This document shows positions 7,850 through 16,698 of a stretch of 62,461 bases of DNA, one piece after another. Source of the DNA: Bordetella hinzii LMG 13501 (GTDB taxonomy: Bacteria; Pseudomonadota; Gammaproteobacteria; Burkholderiales; Burkholderiaceae_B); the NCBI RefSeq assembly GCF_001548475.1, contig NZ_LRUJ01000030.1:1-62461 (forward strand). Direction: 5' to 3'. The notes beneath the pieces were generated by a model, which did no database searches, was not told the DNA's origin, and saw only the letters and a program-made list of their open reading frames with translations. The translations under genes and the position numbers were made by a program. Numbering within the stretch: position 1 is the stretch's first letter; each line of letters begins with the position of its first letter.

Positions 7850-8986
7850 TCAGTTTCCGTAGACAGTGCTTTCGATGATGTCCAGGCCGCGCTGGCGGTC
7901 CAGCAGATAGAGCAGACCGCGCGCGTCGGTGGTGACATCGTTGGAAGAGACCCGTTCGAAGCCAGCCGGCACGTCGGGCTCGTAGAAGCCCACCTCCCGC
8001 GGCCGGAAGGGATCGCTGATATCCACCAGGCGCAGCCCGCGCGCGAACCAGGCAAAGGGCAGCACCGTGCCGCTGAAGCGCTCGGCGGGCTGATGGCAGC
8101 CGGACATGGCCTCGCGCGGCTGGCCGTCCGGATCCACCCCATCGACCTGGAAGGTGGAGATAGGCAGCGGCTGGCGCTCGTCGCTGATGTCGAACAACCA
8201 GGTGAACGCCGGCGGCGAGGGCCGCAGCTTGGCGACGTCCTCATCGGCGACCACCAACACCTGCCGGCCCTTGAGCAGGCCGGGGATGGGCAAGGCGGTA
8301 TGCGTGGGATGCGGATGGGCCGGACCCGTGTTGAACTGCGACACCAGCCTGGGCCGCGACATGTCCTCGATATCGAGGATGAACATGCCGTGGTGCCAGT
8401 AGGACACGTACAGACGATTGCCCATGCGCAGCGGGTGATGGCAGCGCGGCGGCACATAGTTGTCCCAGGGATAGGCCTCGCCGCCTTCCACATGCTGGCC
8501 GGGGATCCACCAGCGGCCCACCTCTTCGGGCCGGGCCGGGTCCTTCAGGTCCAGGATCTTGACGATGTTGCCGACATAACCGGGCGCGGTCGGCGAGATA
8601 TAGGCGTAGCGCCCGTCAAAATCATAGCGGTGCACGCCGCCGCCCTGTGTGCCCGTCTTCCAGTGGGTGATCAGGCGCGGCCGCTCGGGACGGCTGACAT
8701 CGTAGATACCCAGGCCGCCGCCGAAATCGTCGGCGCCGCTGCGGAATTTCTCGTAGTTGACGATCATCAGACCGTCCTGCGCCCTGACCTTGTGCGAATG
8801 CCAGCCTATCGGCACCTCCAGCGAAGCCAGCAGCCGCGGCTTGCGCGGATCAGCGACGTCGTAGATGGAGGTGCCATACGGCGGGCGCATATGGGAGACA
8901 TACATCGTCGTCCCCTCGACCCAGACCTGCCCGCCCCCCTCGCAATCGACGTGAGCCAGCAGCGAGGTGTTCCATTGTTTAGCCAA
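7850..8986 (-). CDS. LVIVD-repeat beta-propeller protein
   Basis: A 378-residue protein built of repeats of the form IYDVSRPERPRLI / ILDLKDPARPEEVG / ILDIEDMSRPRLV / LVDISDPFRPREVG, the LVIVD pattern thought to fold as a beta-propeller. No signal peptide is present, so it is probably cytoplasmic. It is rich in histidine clusters (HSHK, GGGVHRYDFD, CHHP, YWHHG, HPHPTHT, GCHQP), placed between repeats as metal ligands would be. The only suitable start is TTG at 8986, preceded by AAGGAG 8 nt upstream. No biochemical function is established for this family to my knowledge. Its position between the dioxygenase and RidA genes suggests an enzymatic step on a pathway intermediate. Confidence 0.85.
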   Translation of the reverse strand: MAKQWNTSLLAHVDCEGGGQVWVEGTTMYVSHMRPPYGTSIYDVADPRKPRLLASLEVPIGWHSHKVRAQDGLMIVNYEKFRSGADDFGGGLGIYDVSRPERPRLITHWKTGTQGGGVHRYDFDGRYAYISPTAPGYVGNIVKILDLKDPARPEEVGRWWIPGQHVEGGEAYPWDNYVPPRCHHPLRMGNRLYVSYWHHGMFILDIEDMSRPRLVSQFNTGPAHPHPTHTALPIPGLLKGRQVLVVADEDVAKLRPSPPAFTWLFDISDERQPLPISTFQVDGVDPDGQPREAMSGCHQPAERFSGTVLPFAWFARGLRLVDISDPFRPREVGFYEPDVPAGFERVSSNDVTTDARGLLYLLDRQRGLDIIESTVYGN

Positions 8987-8998
8987 GACCCGACTCCT

Positions 8999-10120
8999 TC
9001 AGACCAGCTCGATCAGGTCGCCCTGGGCCGTGCGCGACCACTGATGAAACAAGCCCATGGCGCGCAAGGCCGGCTCATCGCTGGCAATGAAGAGAATCAG
9101 CGGCTCGGTGCTGTCGTTGCGGTATTGCACCCAGTTCTCGCTGGGCACGGCCACCGTGTCGAAAGGCTCGAGCGCGAACGTCTGCTCGCCCACGGCCATG
9201 CTGCCCTGGCCCGAGAACGGCGAGACCAGCAGGTTGGCGGTCTGCTTGAGCGGCAGCGTGGTTTCGCCCGGGCGGACCATCTGCATGAAGAAGGTCATCG
9301 TGCGATAGACCGGCCCGCCGCGCAGCGGATGGGTGTATTCGATCAGCACGCCCTCATGCGGCGACTCATCCCAGTCACGGAAGCGGTACAGCAGCTCGCG
9401 CATGGCCTCGTAGCGATAGACAAACATCGGCGAGGAGTCGCCCCCGCCGCGGCGATGGTCCAGAAAACGCGGCGTCAGCCCGCCGATGCCGTAGACCATG
9501 CGCGAGTACTCGGTCTGGAAGCGCGCGCTCTGCTTGCGCACCACCTCGCCGTTCTCCTGGTAATCGTGCTGGAAGGACAGCGCGTTCAGGTTCTCGACCA
9601 GCGGATAGTCCAGCACGGACAGATTGATCGCCGGTTCATCGCCCAGGTTGCCGTGGTTGTGCCAAGTGTCGCGCGGCGTGAGCACCATGTCGCCCGGCAG
9701 GAACGTGATGTCCTCTCCCTCCACCCCGGTGAAGTTCTGCTTGCCCGTCAGCCCGAAACGCACGGCGCTGGCCGTATGGGCATGGGGAGGCATGATTTCG
9801 TTCGGGTCGTTCTGGCGATAGGCGGTGTACAGCGTGGAGACCGTCGCGCGCCTCGGGGCCAGGCCCGGGTTGATCAGGATGAGGGAGCGCCGGTCGGTGT
9901 TCTCGGTGGAGATGAGTCGCGCCGACTGCGCCAGCAGCGGTTGGATATCGCTGCGGAAGGACCAGCGATGCGCGATGGGCTTGGGCCCGTTCATCAGCTG
10001 CTTGATGTCGTCGTGCTCGTCTTCCTCGCGCGCCCAGAACGGGAACATGTATTTGCGCTCGATCTCGCCATACATGGACAGCAGTTCCGCGGCGCGATCG
10101 GTGGCCGTGTTTGCTTGCAT
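8999..10120 (-). CDS. Gentisate 1,2-dioxygenase-like bicupin, probable ring-cleaving dioxygenase
   Basis: A 373-residue two-cupin protein of the gentisate/salicylate/1-hydroxy-2-naphthoate dioxygenase group. These Fe(II) enzymes open an aromatic ring between a hydroxylated carbon and the carboxyl-bearing neighbour. The first cupin has iron-ligand histidines H113 and H115 (PPHAHTASAVRF) and a further pair in TWHNHGN (H154, H156). The second cupin (about 270-350) is degenerate, as is usual. The start at 10120 has AAGGGG upstream. It is the first gene of the ten-gene operon, directly behind the regulatory spacer. Gentisate itself is unproven as substrate because no fumarylpyruvate hydrolase gene is present here. 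Confidence 0.85.
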   Translation of the reverse strand: MQANTATDRAAELLSMYGEIERKYMFPFWAREEDEHDDIKQLMNGPKPIAHRWSFRSDIQPLLAQSARLISTENTDRRSLILINPGLAPRRATVSTLYTAYRQNDPNEIMPPHAHTASAVRFGLTGKQNFTGVEGEDITFLPGDMVLTPRDTWHNHGNLGDEPAINLSVLDYPLVENLNALSFQHDYQENGEVVRKQSARFQTEYSRMVYGIGGLTPRFLDHRRGGGDSSPMFVYRYEAMRELLYRFRDWDESPHEGVLIEYTHPLRGGPVYRTMTFFMQMVRPGETTLPLKQTANLLVSPFSGQGSMAVGEQTFALEPFDTVAVPSENWVQYRNDSTEPLILFIASDEPALRAMGLFHQWSRTAQGDLIELV

Positions 10121-10169
10121 AAGGTTCCCCTTGTTTGGTTATCACCATTCAACGGGAGAAAATCTAATA

Positions 10170-10184
10170 ACAACCACTGGTTGT
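10170..10184. promoter_or_regulatory. Palindromic operator candidate in the divergent cupin/GntR spacer
   Basis: ACAACCA-C-TGGTTGT is a perfect 7-bp inverted repeat 50 bp upstream of the cupin start. The same half-site ACAACCA recurs at 10286-10292 and 10307-10313, nearer the regulator gene, and related AACCAACCA lies near 10220. The whole 10121-10384 spacer is much richer in A and T than its surroundings. These are likely binding sites for the adjacent GntR protein. Confidence 0.6.
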
Positions 10185-10384
10185 GTAAACACGATTTTGG
10201 TTTATTTATGGAAAACCCCTAACCAACCACCATGGCTGTCGAAAACATGGTTTTTTATCCTTATTAATCAATGGATTAGATAAATACAACCAAATACACC
10301 CAATAAACAACCATGAGGGTTTCCGATATTGCCGCGGCCTTGGCCAATCCATAAGATGTACGCAAAAAAGGAGGCGGGAAAACC

Positions 10385-11056
10385 ATGCCACGCACCAGGC
10401 AACCCGAGGTATCGAACGATGTGGCCCGGCTGGTCACGCAGATTCGCGCCATCATCGGCAAGGGCGAAGAACTCCCACCCGAACGGGTGCTCGCCGGTCT
10501 TTTGAATGTCAATCGCCACCGCCTGCGCCTGGCGCTCGAAACCATGCGCCAGGCCGCCGAATTGCCGCGTCCGGTCATCCGGCGCAACGACAGTCCGGTG
10601 CTCAAGAGCGATGTGGTGGTGCAGGACACCAACGCGCTGGAAGTCATTGAACTGCGCATGGTGCTGGAGCCGGCCATCGCGCGGCTGGCCGCCGTGCGGG
10701 CCTCGCCGGTGCAGATCGCCAAGATCCTGGAGGCCGCCACCACCCCGCGGGGCGTGACGCGCACTATCGGCGACATCGCCTTTCACAAGTTGCTGGCCGA
10801 CAGCTCGGGCAACCAACTGGCGGCCAGCCTCTACGCCTTTCTGAGGCGAGTCGGATCCGACCACAGGCTCCATGTGCCGGCGGTCAGCGCGGTCACGCGC
10901 GAGCGCATCGAGCGGCGCGACCAGGAGCATCGCGCCATCGCCGAAGCCATCGCGGCCCGCTCGCCGGATGCGGCCGAGCAGGCCATGCGCCAGCATCTGC
11001 GCCGCGTGCAGCACGAGATCGCCGATCGCCTGAACCCGCTGGCCACGACTGCCTGA
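10385..11056 (+). CDS. GntR family regulator with FCD-type ligand domain
   Basis: A 223-residue transcription factor. The N-terminal winged helix (about 15-75: ELPPERVLAGLLNVNRHRLRLALETMRQ) is GntR-like. The C-terminal all-helical FCD/FadR-type domain (about 85-215) carries the metal/ligand histidines expected in such folds, in DIAFHKLLADSSGN and DQEHRAIAEAI. A strong GGAGGC site precedes the start. It is transcribed away from the catabolic operon across a spacer containing a palindrome and repeats of the same half-site, so it probably controls the operon and itself in response to the substrate or an intermediate. Confidence 0.9.
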   Translation: MPRTRQPEVSNDVARLVTQIRAIIGKGEELPPERVLAGLLNVNRHRLRLALETMRQAAELPRPVIRRNDSPVLKSDVVVQDTNALEVIELRMVLEPAIARLAAVRASPVQIAKILEAATTPRGVTRTIGDIAFHKLLADSSGNQLAASLYAFLRRVGSDHRLHVPAVSAVTRERIERRDQEHRAIAEAIAARSPDAAEQAMRQHLRRVQHEIADRLNPLATTA

Positions 11057-11058
11057 AC

Positions 11059-12573
11059 TCAGCCCGAACGCGGCATGGCAAAGGACATCCCGGCGGGTTG
11101 GGCCGCCCACCGCTGCATCACGCTCTTCTGGCGCGTGTAGAAGCGCACGCCCTCCTCGCCATAGACATGCAAGTCGCCGAACAGCGATTGCTTCCAGCCG
11201 CCGAACCCTTGCCACGCCGCCGGCACCGGGATGGGCACGTTCACGCCCACCATGCCGACCTCGATGCCCTGCACGAAGGCGCGAGCGGCCGTGCCGCTGT
11301 CGGTATAGAGGCTCACGCCATTGGCGAAGTCATGGCGATTGATCAGCGCGATGGCCTCTTCGAGCGTGTCCACGTGCACGCAGGCCAGCACGGGCCCGAA
11401 GATCTCCTCGCGGTAGATGCGCATGGACGGCTGCACCCGGTCGAATACCGTGGGGCCCAGCCAATAGCCTTGTTCGCACCCCGCGCCGCAGGAAGCCGGA
11501 TCGATATCCCGGCCGTCGAGCAGGAGGCTGGCGCCCTCCTCCACCCCCGAGGCGATGTAGGAGGCGATCCGCTGGCGCGCCGCCGCGCTCACGATGGCGC
11601 CCATTTCGGCTTCTTCCTGCATGCCGCGGCGCACCTTGAGTTCACGCGACTTGCTGAGGATATGCGGCAGCACCGCCTCGCCGGCGCCGCCCACGAACAC
11701 CGCAACCGAAATCGCCATGCAACGCTCGCCCGCGCTGCCGAAGGCCGCGCCCACCAGCGCATCGGCGGCCGCCTGCGGGTCGGCATCCGGCATCACGACC
11801 AGATGATTCTTCGCCCCGCCCAGCGCCTGCACGCGCTTGCCTTCGCGCGCGCTGCGCTCATAGATCTGGCGCGCCACCGCGGTCGATCCGACAAAGGAAA
11901 TCGCCTTCACGTCGGGATGGTCGATCAAGGCATTGACGGCCTCGACGCCGCCTTGCACCACGCTGGCCACGCCCGCGGGCAGGCCGGCCTGCGCCAGCAT
12001 CTGCGCCAGGGCCAGGGAGGGAGAAGCGTCCAGCGGACTGGGCTTGAGCACAAAGGCATTGCCCGTGGCCAGCGCCACCGGCATCATCCACAGCGGCACC
12101 ATCACCGGGAAATTGAAAGGCGTGATGCCCGCCACCACGCCCAGCGGCTCGCGCTGCACCCAGTTGTCGATATTGCCGCCCACATTGATGGACATCGCGC
12201 TCTTGCTCAGCTGGGGCGCGCCGCAGGCGAATTCGACCACCTCGATGCCGCGCATGACCTCGCCGCGCGCATCCGAGATCACCTTGCCATGCTCACGCGA
12301 AATCATGCGCGCCAGCGCTTCCTTGTTGTCGTCCAGGATGGCCAGGAAACGGTTGAGCACGCGCGCGCGGTGCAAGGCGCTCTTGGCCGCCCAGGCCGGC
12401 TGGGCGGTCCGCGCCGCCGCGACCGCGCGGGCCACGGCCTGGCTGCCGCCCAGGGCCACCTCGGCCACCACCTCGCCCGTGGCCGGGTCGTGTATGGCCT
12501 GAGAACCATGCTCGGCGCCGTCCTCGGCCTGGCCGCCTATCCAGTGGGTCAAGCGCCCGATCTGAGTTTCCAT
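11059..12573 (-). CDS. mmsA: Methylmalonate-semialdehyde dehydrogenase (acylating)
   Basis: A 504-residue CoA-acylating aldehyde dehydrogenase of the MmsA type, which converts malonate or methylmalonate semialdehyde to acetyl- or propionyl-CoA in valine, pyrimidine or inositol breakdown. The catalytic C285 is in AGERCMAISV. The base glutamate seen in hydrolytic ALDHs is replaced (LGGAKNH), as is normal for MmsA, and FNFPVMVPLWMMPVALATGN is the family cofactor segment. It ends 2 bp from the GntR gene in tail-to-tail arrangement and is divergent from a LysR gene, its likely regulator. No companion mmsB is seen. Confidence 0.92.
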   Translation of the reverse strand: METQIGRLTHWIGGQAEDGAEHGSQAIHDPATGEVVAEVALGGSQAVARAVAAARTAQPAWAAKSALHRARVLNRFLAILDDNKEALARMISREHGKVISDARGEVMRGIEVVEFACGAPQLSKSAMSINVGGNIDNWVQREPLGVVAGITPFNFPVMVPLWMMPVALATGNAFVLKPSPLDASPSLALAQMLAQAGLPAGVASVVQGGVEAVNALIDHPDVKAISFVGSTAVARQIYERSAREGKRVQALGGAKNHLVVMPDADPQAAADALVGAAFGSAGERCMAISVAVFVGGAGEAVLPHILSKSRELKVRRGMQEEAEMGAIVSAAARQRIASYIASGVEEGASLLLDGRDIDPASCGAGCEQGYWLGPTVFDRVQPSMRIYREEIFGPVLACVHVDTLEEAIALINRHDFANGVSLYTDSGTAARAFVQGIEVGMVGVNVPIPVPAAWQGFGGWKQSLFGDLHVYGEEGVRFYTRQKSVMQRWAAQPAGMSFAMPRSG

Positions 12574-12670
12574 GCTGTGCTCCGGTTGAAAAGAAACCCC
12601 AGTCTAGACAAGGCACGGCCAGGCGGTAATCCCTTATAGTTGGATAGACTGTTTATATGGATCAACAATA

Positions 12671-13591
12671 ATGAGCGCTCCCGCCCTTGACCGGCTGGCC
12701 GACCTGAAAATGCTGGCCGTGCTGGCCGACACCCGCAGCTTTACCGCCGCCGCCCAGCGCCTGGGCGTGTCCAAATCGCTGATCAGCCTGCGCATGAAGG
12801 CCCTGGAGCAGGAACTGGGCGTGAGCCTGCTGTTGCGCACCACGCGCTCGGTACGCCCGACCGAAGCCGGCGCCCTGTTGATCGAACGCGCGCGCCCGGC
12901 GCTGGACACGCTGGAAGACAGCCTGGGCGAAGTGCGCAACCTCACGCGCGCCCCGCGCGGCCGGCTGCGCCTGACCGCGCCGGTGGCCCTGGGCCGCCAG
13001 CACCTGGGGCCCGTCCTGCGCCAGCTCGGCCAGCAGTATCCGGACATTGCGCTGGAGGTCTATCTATCCGACCGCTTCGTCAATCTGCGCCAGGAGGGAT
13101 TCGATTTCGCCTTGCGGCATGCCGATCAGGTCTCCGACGCCTACGTGAGCAAACGCCTGTGCGCCACGGGCGCTCACCTGGTGGCCAGTCCCGGCTATCT
13201 GGCCCGCCACGGCCTGCCCGCCCATCCTTCCGAGCTGGCCCGCCACCGCTGCCTGCTCTACCGGGGCGATGAACGCAGCCCGCAATGGTCTTTCGCGCCG
13301 CGCCAGGGCCACGGCCCCGCCGTGCATGTCAAGCCCAGCGATTGCCTGAGCGTGAACAACAGCGAACTGCTGCGCGAGTGCGCGGCCCACGGCCTGGGCA
13401 TCGCCATGGTGCCGGACTTCAGCCTGGGCACCGGCGGCGAGCTGCAGGCCGTCTTGCCGGACTGGGAGTGCTATGCGGGCTTCGGGCGCGCCCTCTACCT
13501 GCTCAAGCCGTTCTCGGCCACGCCCACCGCCGCGCACCGCGTGGTGGAGAAAGCCCTGGCGGGCCATTTCCGGCCGGGCTTCAGCCTGTGA
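12671..13591 (+). CDS. LysR family regulator, probable controller of mmsA
   Basis: A 306-residue LysR-type regulator with an N-terminal winged helix-turn-helix (about 8-67, FTAAAQRLGVSKSLISLRMKAL) and a C-terminal inducer-binding domain (about 95-300). It reads away from mmsA across a 97-bp spacer with AT-rich TATAGT/GTTTATA elements, the usual layout for a LysR protein and its target. Its stop codon directly abuts the stop of oxyR on the other strand, with no base between. The effector is unknown. Confidence 0.9.
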   Translation: MSAPALDRLADLKMLAVLADTRSFTAAAQRLGVSKSLISLRMKALEQELGVSLLLRTTRSVRPTEAGALLIERARPALDTLEDSLGEVRNLTRAPRGRLRLTAPVALGRQHLGPVLRQLGQQYPDIALEVYLSDRFVNLRQEGFDFALRHADQVSDAYVSKRLCATGAHLVASPGYLARHGLPAHPSELARHRCLLYRGDERSPQWSFAPRQGHGPAVHVKPSDCLSVNNSELLRECAAHGLGIAMVPDFSLGTGGELQAVLPDWECYAGFGRALYLLKPFSATPTAAHRVVEKALAGHFRPGFSL

Positions 13592-14551
13592 TCAAGCCGC
13601 CTCGTCCTGCGCGCTGGCCGTCTCTTCGTTGAGCATGGTCACACCCGGCAGGCCGCAGGCATACACGGCCTGGGCCAGCGCCTCGACGGCGGCCAGGCGC
13701 GGAAAACTGCGCCGCCAGGCCAGCACCACGCGCCGCGTGGGCGCCTCGCCCGCAAATGGCACATAGGTCAGCAGGCTCTTGCTGGCCGGCTGCTCCGGCA
13801 CCGCCGTCACCGGCAACACCGTCACGCCGATGCCGGCGGCCACCATATGCCGTATGGTCTCCAACGACGAGCCTTCGAAGGTGCGCTGGATGCCGTCGCT
13901 GGTGGCCGAGAAACGCGAGAGCTCCGGACAGACCTCCAGCACCTGGTCGCGGAAGCAATGGCCGCTGCCCAATAGCAGCATGGTCTGCTGCTTGAGATCC
14001 TGCGCGTCGATGGACTCGCGCTTGGCCCATTCATGGTCATGCGGCACGGCCACCAGGAAAGGCTCGTCGTACAGCGGCTGGGTCACCAGGCCGGCCTCGG
14101 GCAATGGCAAGGCCATGATGGCGCAATCGATCTCGCCCTGGCGCAGCAGCTCCACCAGGCGCACGGTGAAGTTCTCCTGCAGCAGCAAGGGCATTTGCGG
14201 CGTGCGAGCGATCTGCACCGGCACCAGGCGCGGCAGCAGGTAGGGGCCTATCGTGTGGATCACCCCCACGCGCAGCGGCCCGGCCAGCGGGTCATGGCCC
14301 TGCCGGGCGATCTCCTTGATGCTGGCGCTCTCTTCGAGCACCTTCTGCGCCTGCGCCACGATGCGTTGCCCGATCGGCGTCACGCCCACCTCGGAGCCGC
14401 CGCGCTCGAAGAGCGTGACGCCCAATTCGTCCTCCAGCTTGCGGATCGCCACCGACAGCGTGGGCTGGCTGACGAAACAGGCCTCGGCGGCGCGGCCGAA
14501 ATGGCGTTCGCGCGCCACCGCCACGATGTATTTCAGTTCGGTCAGGGTCAT
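13592..14551 (-). CDS. oxyR: Hydrogen peroxide-sensing regulator OxyR
   Basis: A 319-residue LysR-family redox sensor. The DNA-binding domain is residues 1-62 (FGRAAEACFVSQPTLSVAIRKLE). The sensing pair is C199 in GSGHCFRDQ and C208 in EVCPEL, the same numbering as Escherichia coli OxyR; peroxide joins them in a disulfide and changes DNA binding. The start at 14551 has AGGAG upstream; a longer reading frame into recG is an artefact. It lies 55 bp downstream of recG on the same strand, an arrangement I recall from related betaproteobacteria, so it may be partly cotranscribed. Confidence 0.95.
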   Translation of the reverse strand: MTLTELKYIVAVARERHFGRAAEACFVSQPTLSVAIRKLEDELGVTLFERGGSEVGVTPIGQRIVAQAQKVLEESASIKEIARQGHDPLAGPLRVGVIHTIGPYLLPRLVPVQIARTPQMPLLLQENFTVRLVELLRQGEIDCAIMALPLPEAGLVTQPLYDEPFLVAVPHDHEWAKRESIDAQDLKQQTMLLLGSGHCFRDQVLEVCPELSRFSATSDGIQRTFEGSSLETIRHMVAAGIGVTVLPVTAVPEQPASKSLLTYVPFAGEAPTRRVVLAWRRSFPRLAAVEALAQAVYACGLPGVTMLNEETASAQDEAA

Positions 14552-14606
14552 CGTGCCCGCTCCTGGAAAAGGGACCGCTCGCCGCGGCCCGCGCAAAGAT
14601 GCGAAA

Positions 14607-16679
14607 TCATGTTCGTAGAAAGTCCTCGCGGCCCCGCATCCAACGCGCCAAATGCGCCTGGACGGCCTGGGGATCATGCTGGCGCAGCCACACCGCCGTG
14701 TCGCGCGCGGCCTCGGCCAGGGCAATATCGCGGTCGATATCGGCAAAACGCAGCAGCGCCAGGCCGGATTGCCGCGTGCCCAGGAACTCGCCGGGGCCGC
14801 GCTGCTCCAGGTCGCGCCGCGCGATCTCGAAACCATCGCCGGTCTCGAACATGGCCCGCAGGCGCTCGCGCGCCACCTGCGACAGCGGCGTCTGGTACAG
14901 CAGCACGCAGACCGACTCGGCCTCGCCCCGCCCCACCCGCCCGCGCAGCTGGTGCAGTTGCGCCAGCCCGAAGCGCTCGGCATGCTCGATCACCATGAGC
15001 GAGGCATTGGGCACGTCCACGCCCACCTCGATGACGGTCGTGGCCACCAGCAGATCCACCTCGCCGGCACGGAAAGCCTCCATCACGGCCGCCTTCTCGG
15101 CCTGCGGCAGCCGGCCATGCACCAGGCCCACCCGCAGGTCGGGCAGTTCGGCGCACATGGCCTCATAGGTGTCGACGGCAGTCTGCAATTGCAGCGCCTC
15201 GCTTTCCTCGACCAGCGGACAGACCCAATAGGCCTGGCGTCCGGCGCGCGCGGCCTGGGCGATATGCGCGATCAGCTCGTCGCGCCGGGCCTCGGACAGC
15301 AGCTTGGTCAGCACGGGCGTGCGCCCGGGCGGCAGTTCGTCGATGACCGACACATCCAGGTCGGCGAAGAAAGTCATGGCCAGCGTGCGGGGAATCGGCG
15401 TGGCGCTCATGCTCAACTGGTGCGGCACCACCAGGCCTTCGGCCTCCTCGCCCTTGCGGTTCAGGGCCAGGCGCTGCCCGACGCCGAAGCGGTGCTGCTC
15501 ATCGACGATGGACAGGCCCAGCCTGGGGAAATTCACCCCATCCTGGATCAGCGCCTGCGTGCCCACCACGAGCTGGACCTCGCCCGCCTCGACCGCTTCG
15601 GCCGCCTTGCGGCGCGTCTTGGGCGTGAGGCTGCCGCTCATCCACGCGACCGACACGCCCAGCGGCTCCAGCCAGCCGACCAGCTTGCGGAAATGCTGCT
15701 CGGCCAGGATTTCGGTTGGCGCCATCAAGGCCACCTGGAAGCCCCGGGCGATCGCCTGCGCGGCCGCCAGCGCCGCCACCACGGTCTTGCCGCTGCCCAC
15801 GTCGCCCTGCAACAGGCGATGCATGGGATAGGGGCGCGCCAGGTCGGCGGCGATTTCGGCCACCACGCGCTGCTGGGCTCCGGTCAAGGTGAACGGCAGG
15901 GCCGCGTACAGGCGGGCCACCAGGTCGCCGGGGTCGTCGTCGGCCGGCATTGAGGGCGCGCGCTTGTCGCGCCTTGCCGCGCGCGCGGCCGCCAGCGACA
16001 GTTGCTGGGCCAGCAGTTCATCGAATTTGATACGTTGCCAGGCGGGGTGGGCGCGCTCGATCAGGTCGGCATCCGCCACCCCTGGCGGCGGCGCATGCAG
16101 CAGGCGCACCGCTTCGCCGAACGGCATCAGCGCATAGCGCTGGCGCACCGATTCCGGCAGCGTGTCGTGCAAATCGACCCGCTCCAGCGCCTGCGCCACG
16201 GCGCGGCGCAGCACCGGCTGGGGCAACCCGTCGGTGCTGGGATAGACCGGCGTCAGCGATGTGGGCAGTTCGGTGTCGGCATGGCTCATGCGCGGATGCA
16301 CCATCTCGCGGCCGAACAGGCCGCCGCGCACCTCGCCGCGCGCGCGCAGCCGGCGGCCGGCCGTCAGCTGCTTTTGCTGGCTGGGATAGAAATTCAGCCA
16401 GCGCAGCTGCAGCTCGCCGCTGTCATCGGCGATGACGGCCGTCAACTGGCGGCGCGGCCGATATAGCACTTCCGAGCGCAGGATCTCGCCCTCGACCTGG
16501 GCCGAATCGCCTGGCCGCGCCGAGGCAATCGGCGTGATCCGCGTCTCGTCCTCATAGCGCAGCGGCAAATGCAGCACGAAATCCTCGGGCTCGATCAGGC
16601 CGAGGTTGTGCAGGCGGCGCTCGGTGTCCGAGCGCGCGCCGGATGCGCGGCTGGCGGCAGCCTTGGCTTGGGCGGGCAT
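14607..16679 (-). CDS. recG: ATP-dependent DNA helicase RecG
   Basis: A 690-residue superfamily-2 helicase that remodels stalled replication forks and branch-migrates Holliday junctions. The N-terminal wedge/OB domain (about 1-250) binds branched DNA. Helicase motifs follow: motif I GDVGSGKT, motif II DEQH, motif III SATPIPRT and the C-terminal arginine-finger region QLRGRVGRGE, then the TRG-like segment. Length matches the family. A RidA gene precedes it by 19 bp, suggesting a ridA-recG-oxyR transcript. Confidence 0.97.
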   Translation of the reverse strand: MPAQAKAAASRASGARSDTERRLHNLGLIEPEDFVLHLPLRYEDETRITPIASARPGDSAQVEGEILRSEVLYRPRRQLTAVIADDSGELQLRWLNFYPSQQKQLTAGRRLRARGEVRGGLFGREMVHPRMSHADTELPTSLTPVYPSTDGLPQPVLRRAVAQALERVDLHDTLPESVRQRYALMPFGEAVRLLHAPPPGVADADLIERAHPAWQRIKFDELLAQQLSLAAARAARRDKRAPSMPADDDPGDLVARLYAALPFTLTGAQQRVVAEIAADLARPYPMHRLLQGDVGSGKTVVAALAAAQAIARGFQVALMAPTEILAEQHFRKLVGWLEPLGVSVAWMSGSLTPKTRRKAAEAVEAGEVQLVVGTQALIQDGVNFPRLGLSIVDEQHRFGVGQRLALNRKGEEAEGLVVPHQLSMSATPIPRTLAMTFFADLDVSVIDELPPGRTPVLTKLLSEARRDELIAHIAQAARAGRQAYWVCPLVEESEALQLQTAVDTYEAMCAELPDLRVGLVHGRLPQAEKAAVMEAFRAGEVDLLVATTVIEVGVDVPNASLMVIEHAERFGLAQLHQLRGRVGRGEAESVCVLLYQTPLSQVARERLRAMFETGDGFEIARRDLEQRGPGEFLGTRQSGLALLRFADIDRDIALAEAARDTAVWLRQHDPQAVQAHLARWMRGREDFLRT

Positions 16680-16698
16680 GATGGCCGCGCGGCGCTGC

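Noticed and set aside
14552-14983. N-terminal extension of oxyR into recG
   Set aside because: The OxyR N-terminus MTLTELKYIV with AGGAG upstream fixes the start at 14551; the extension is recG in another frame.
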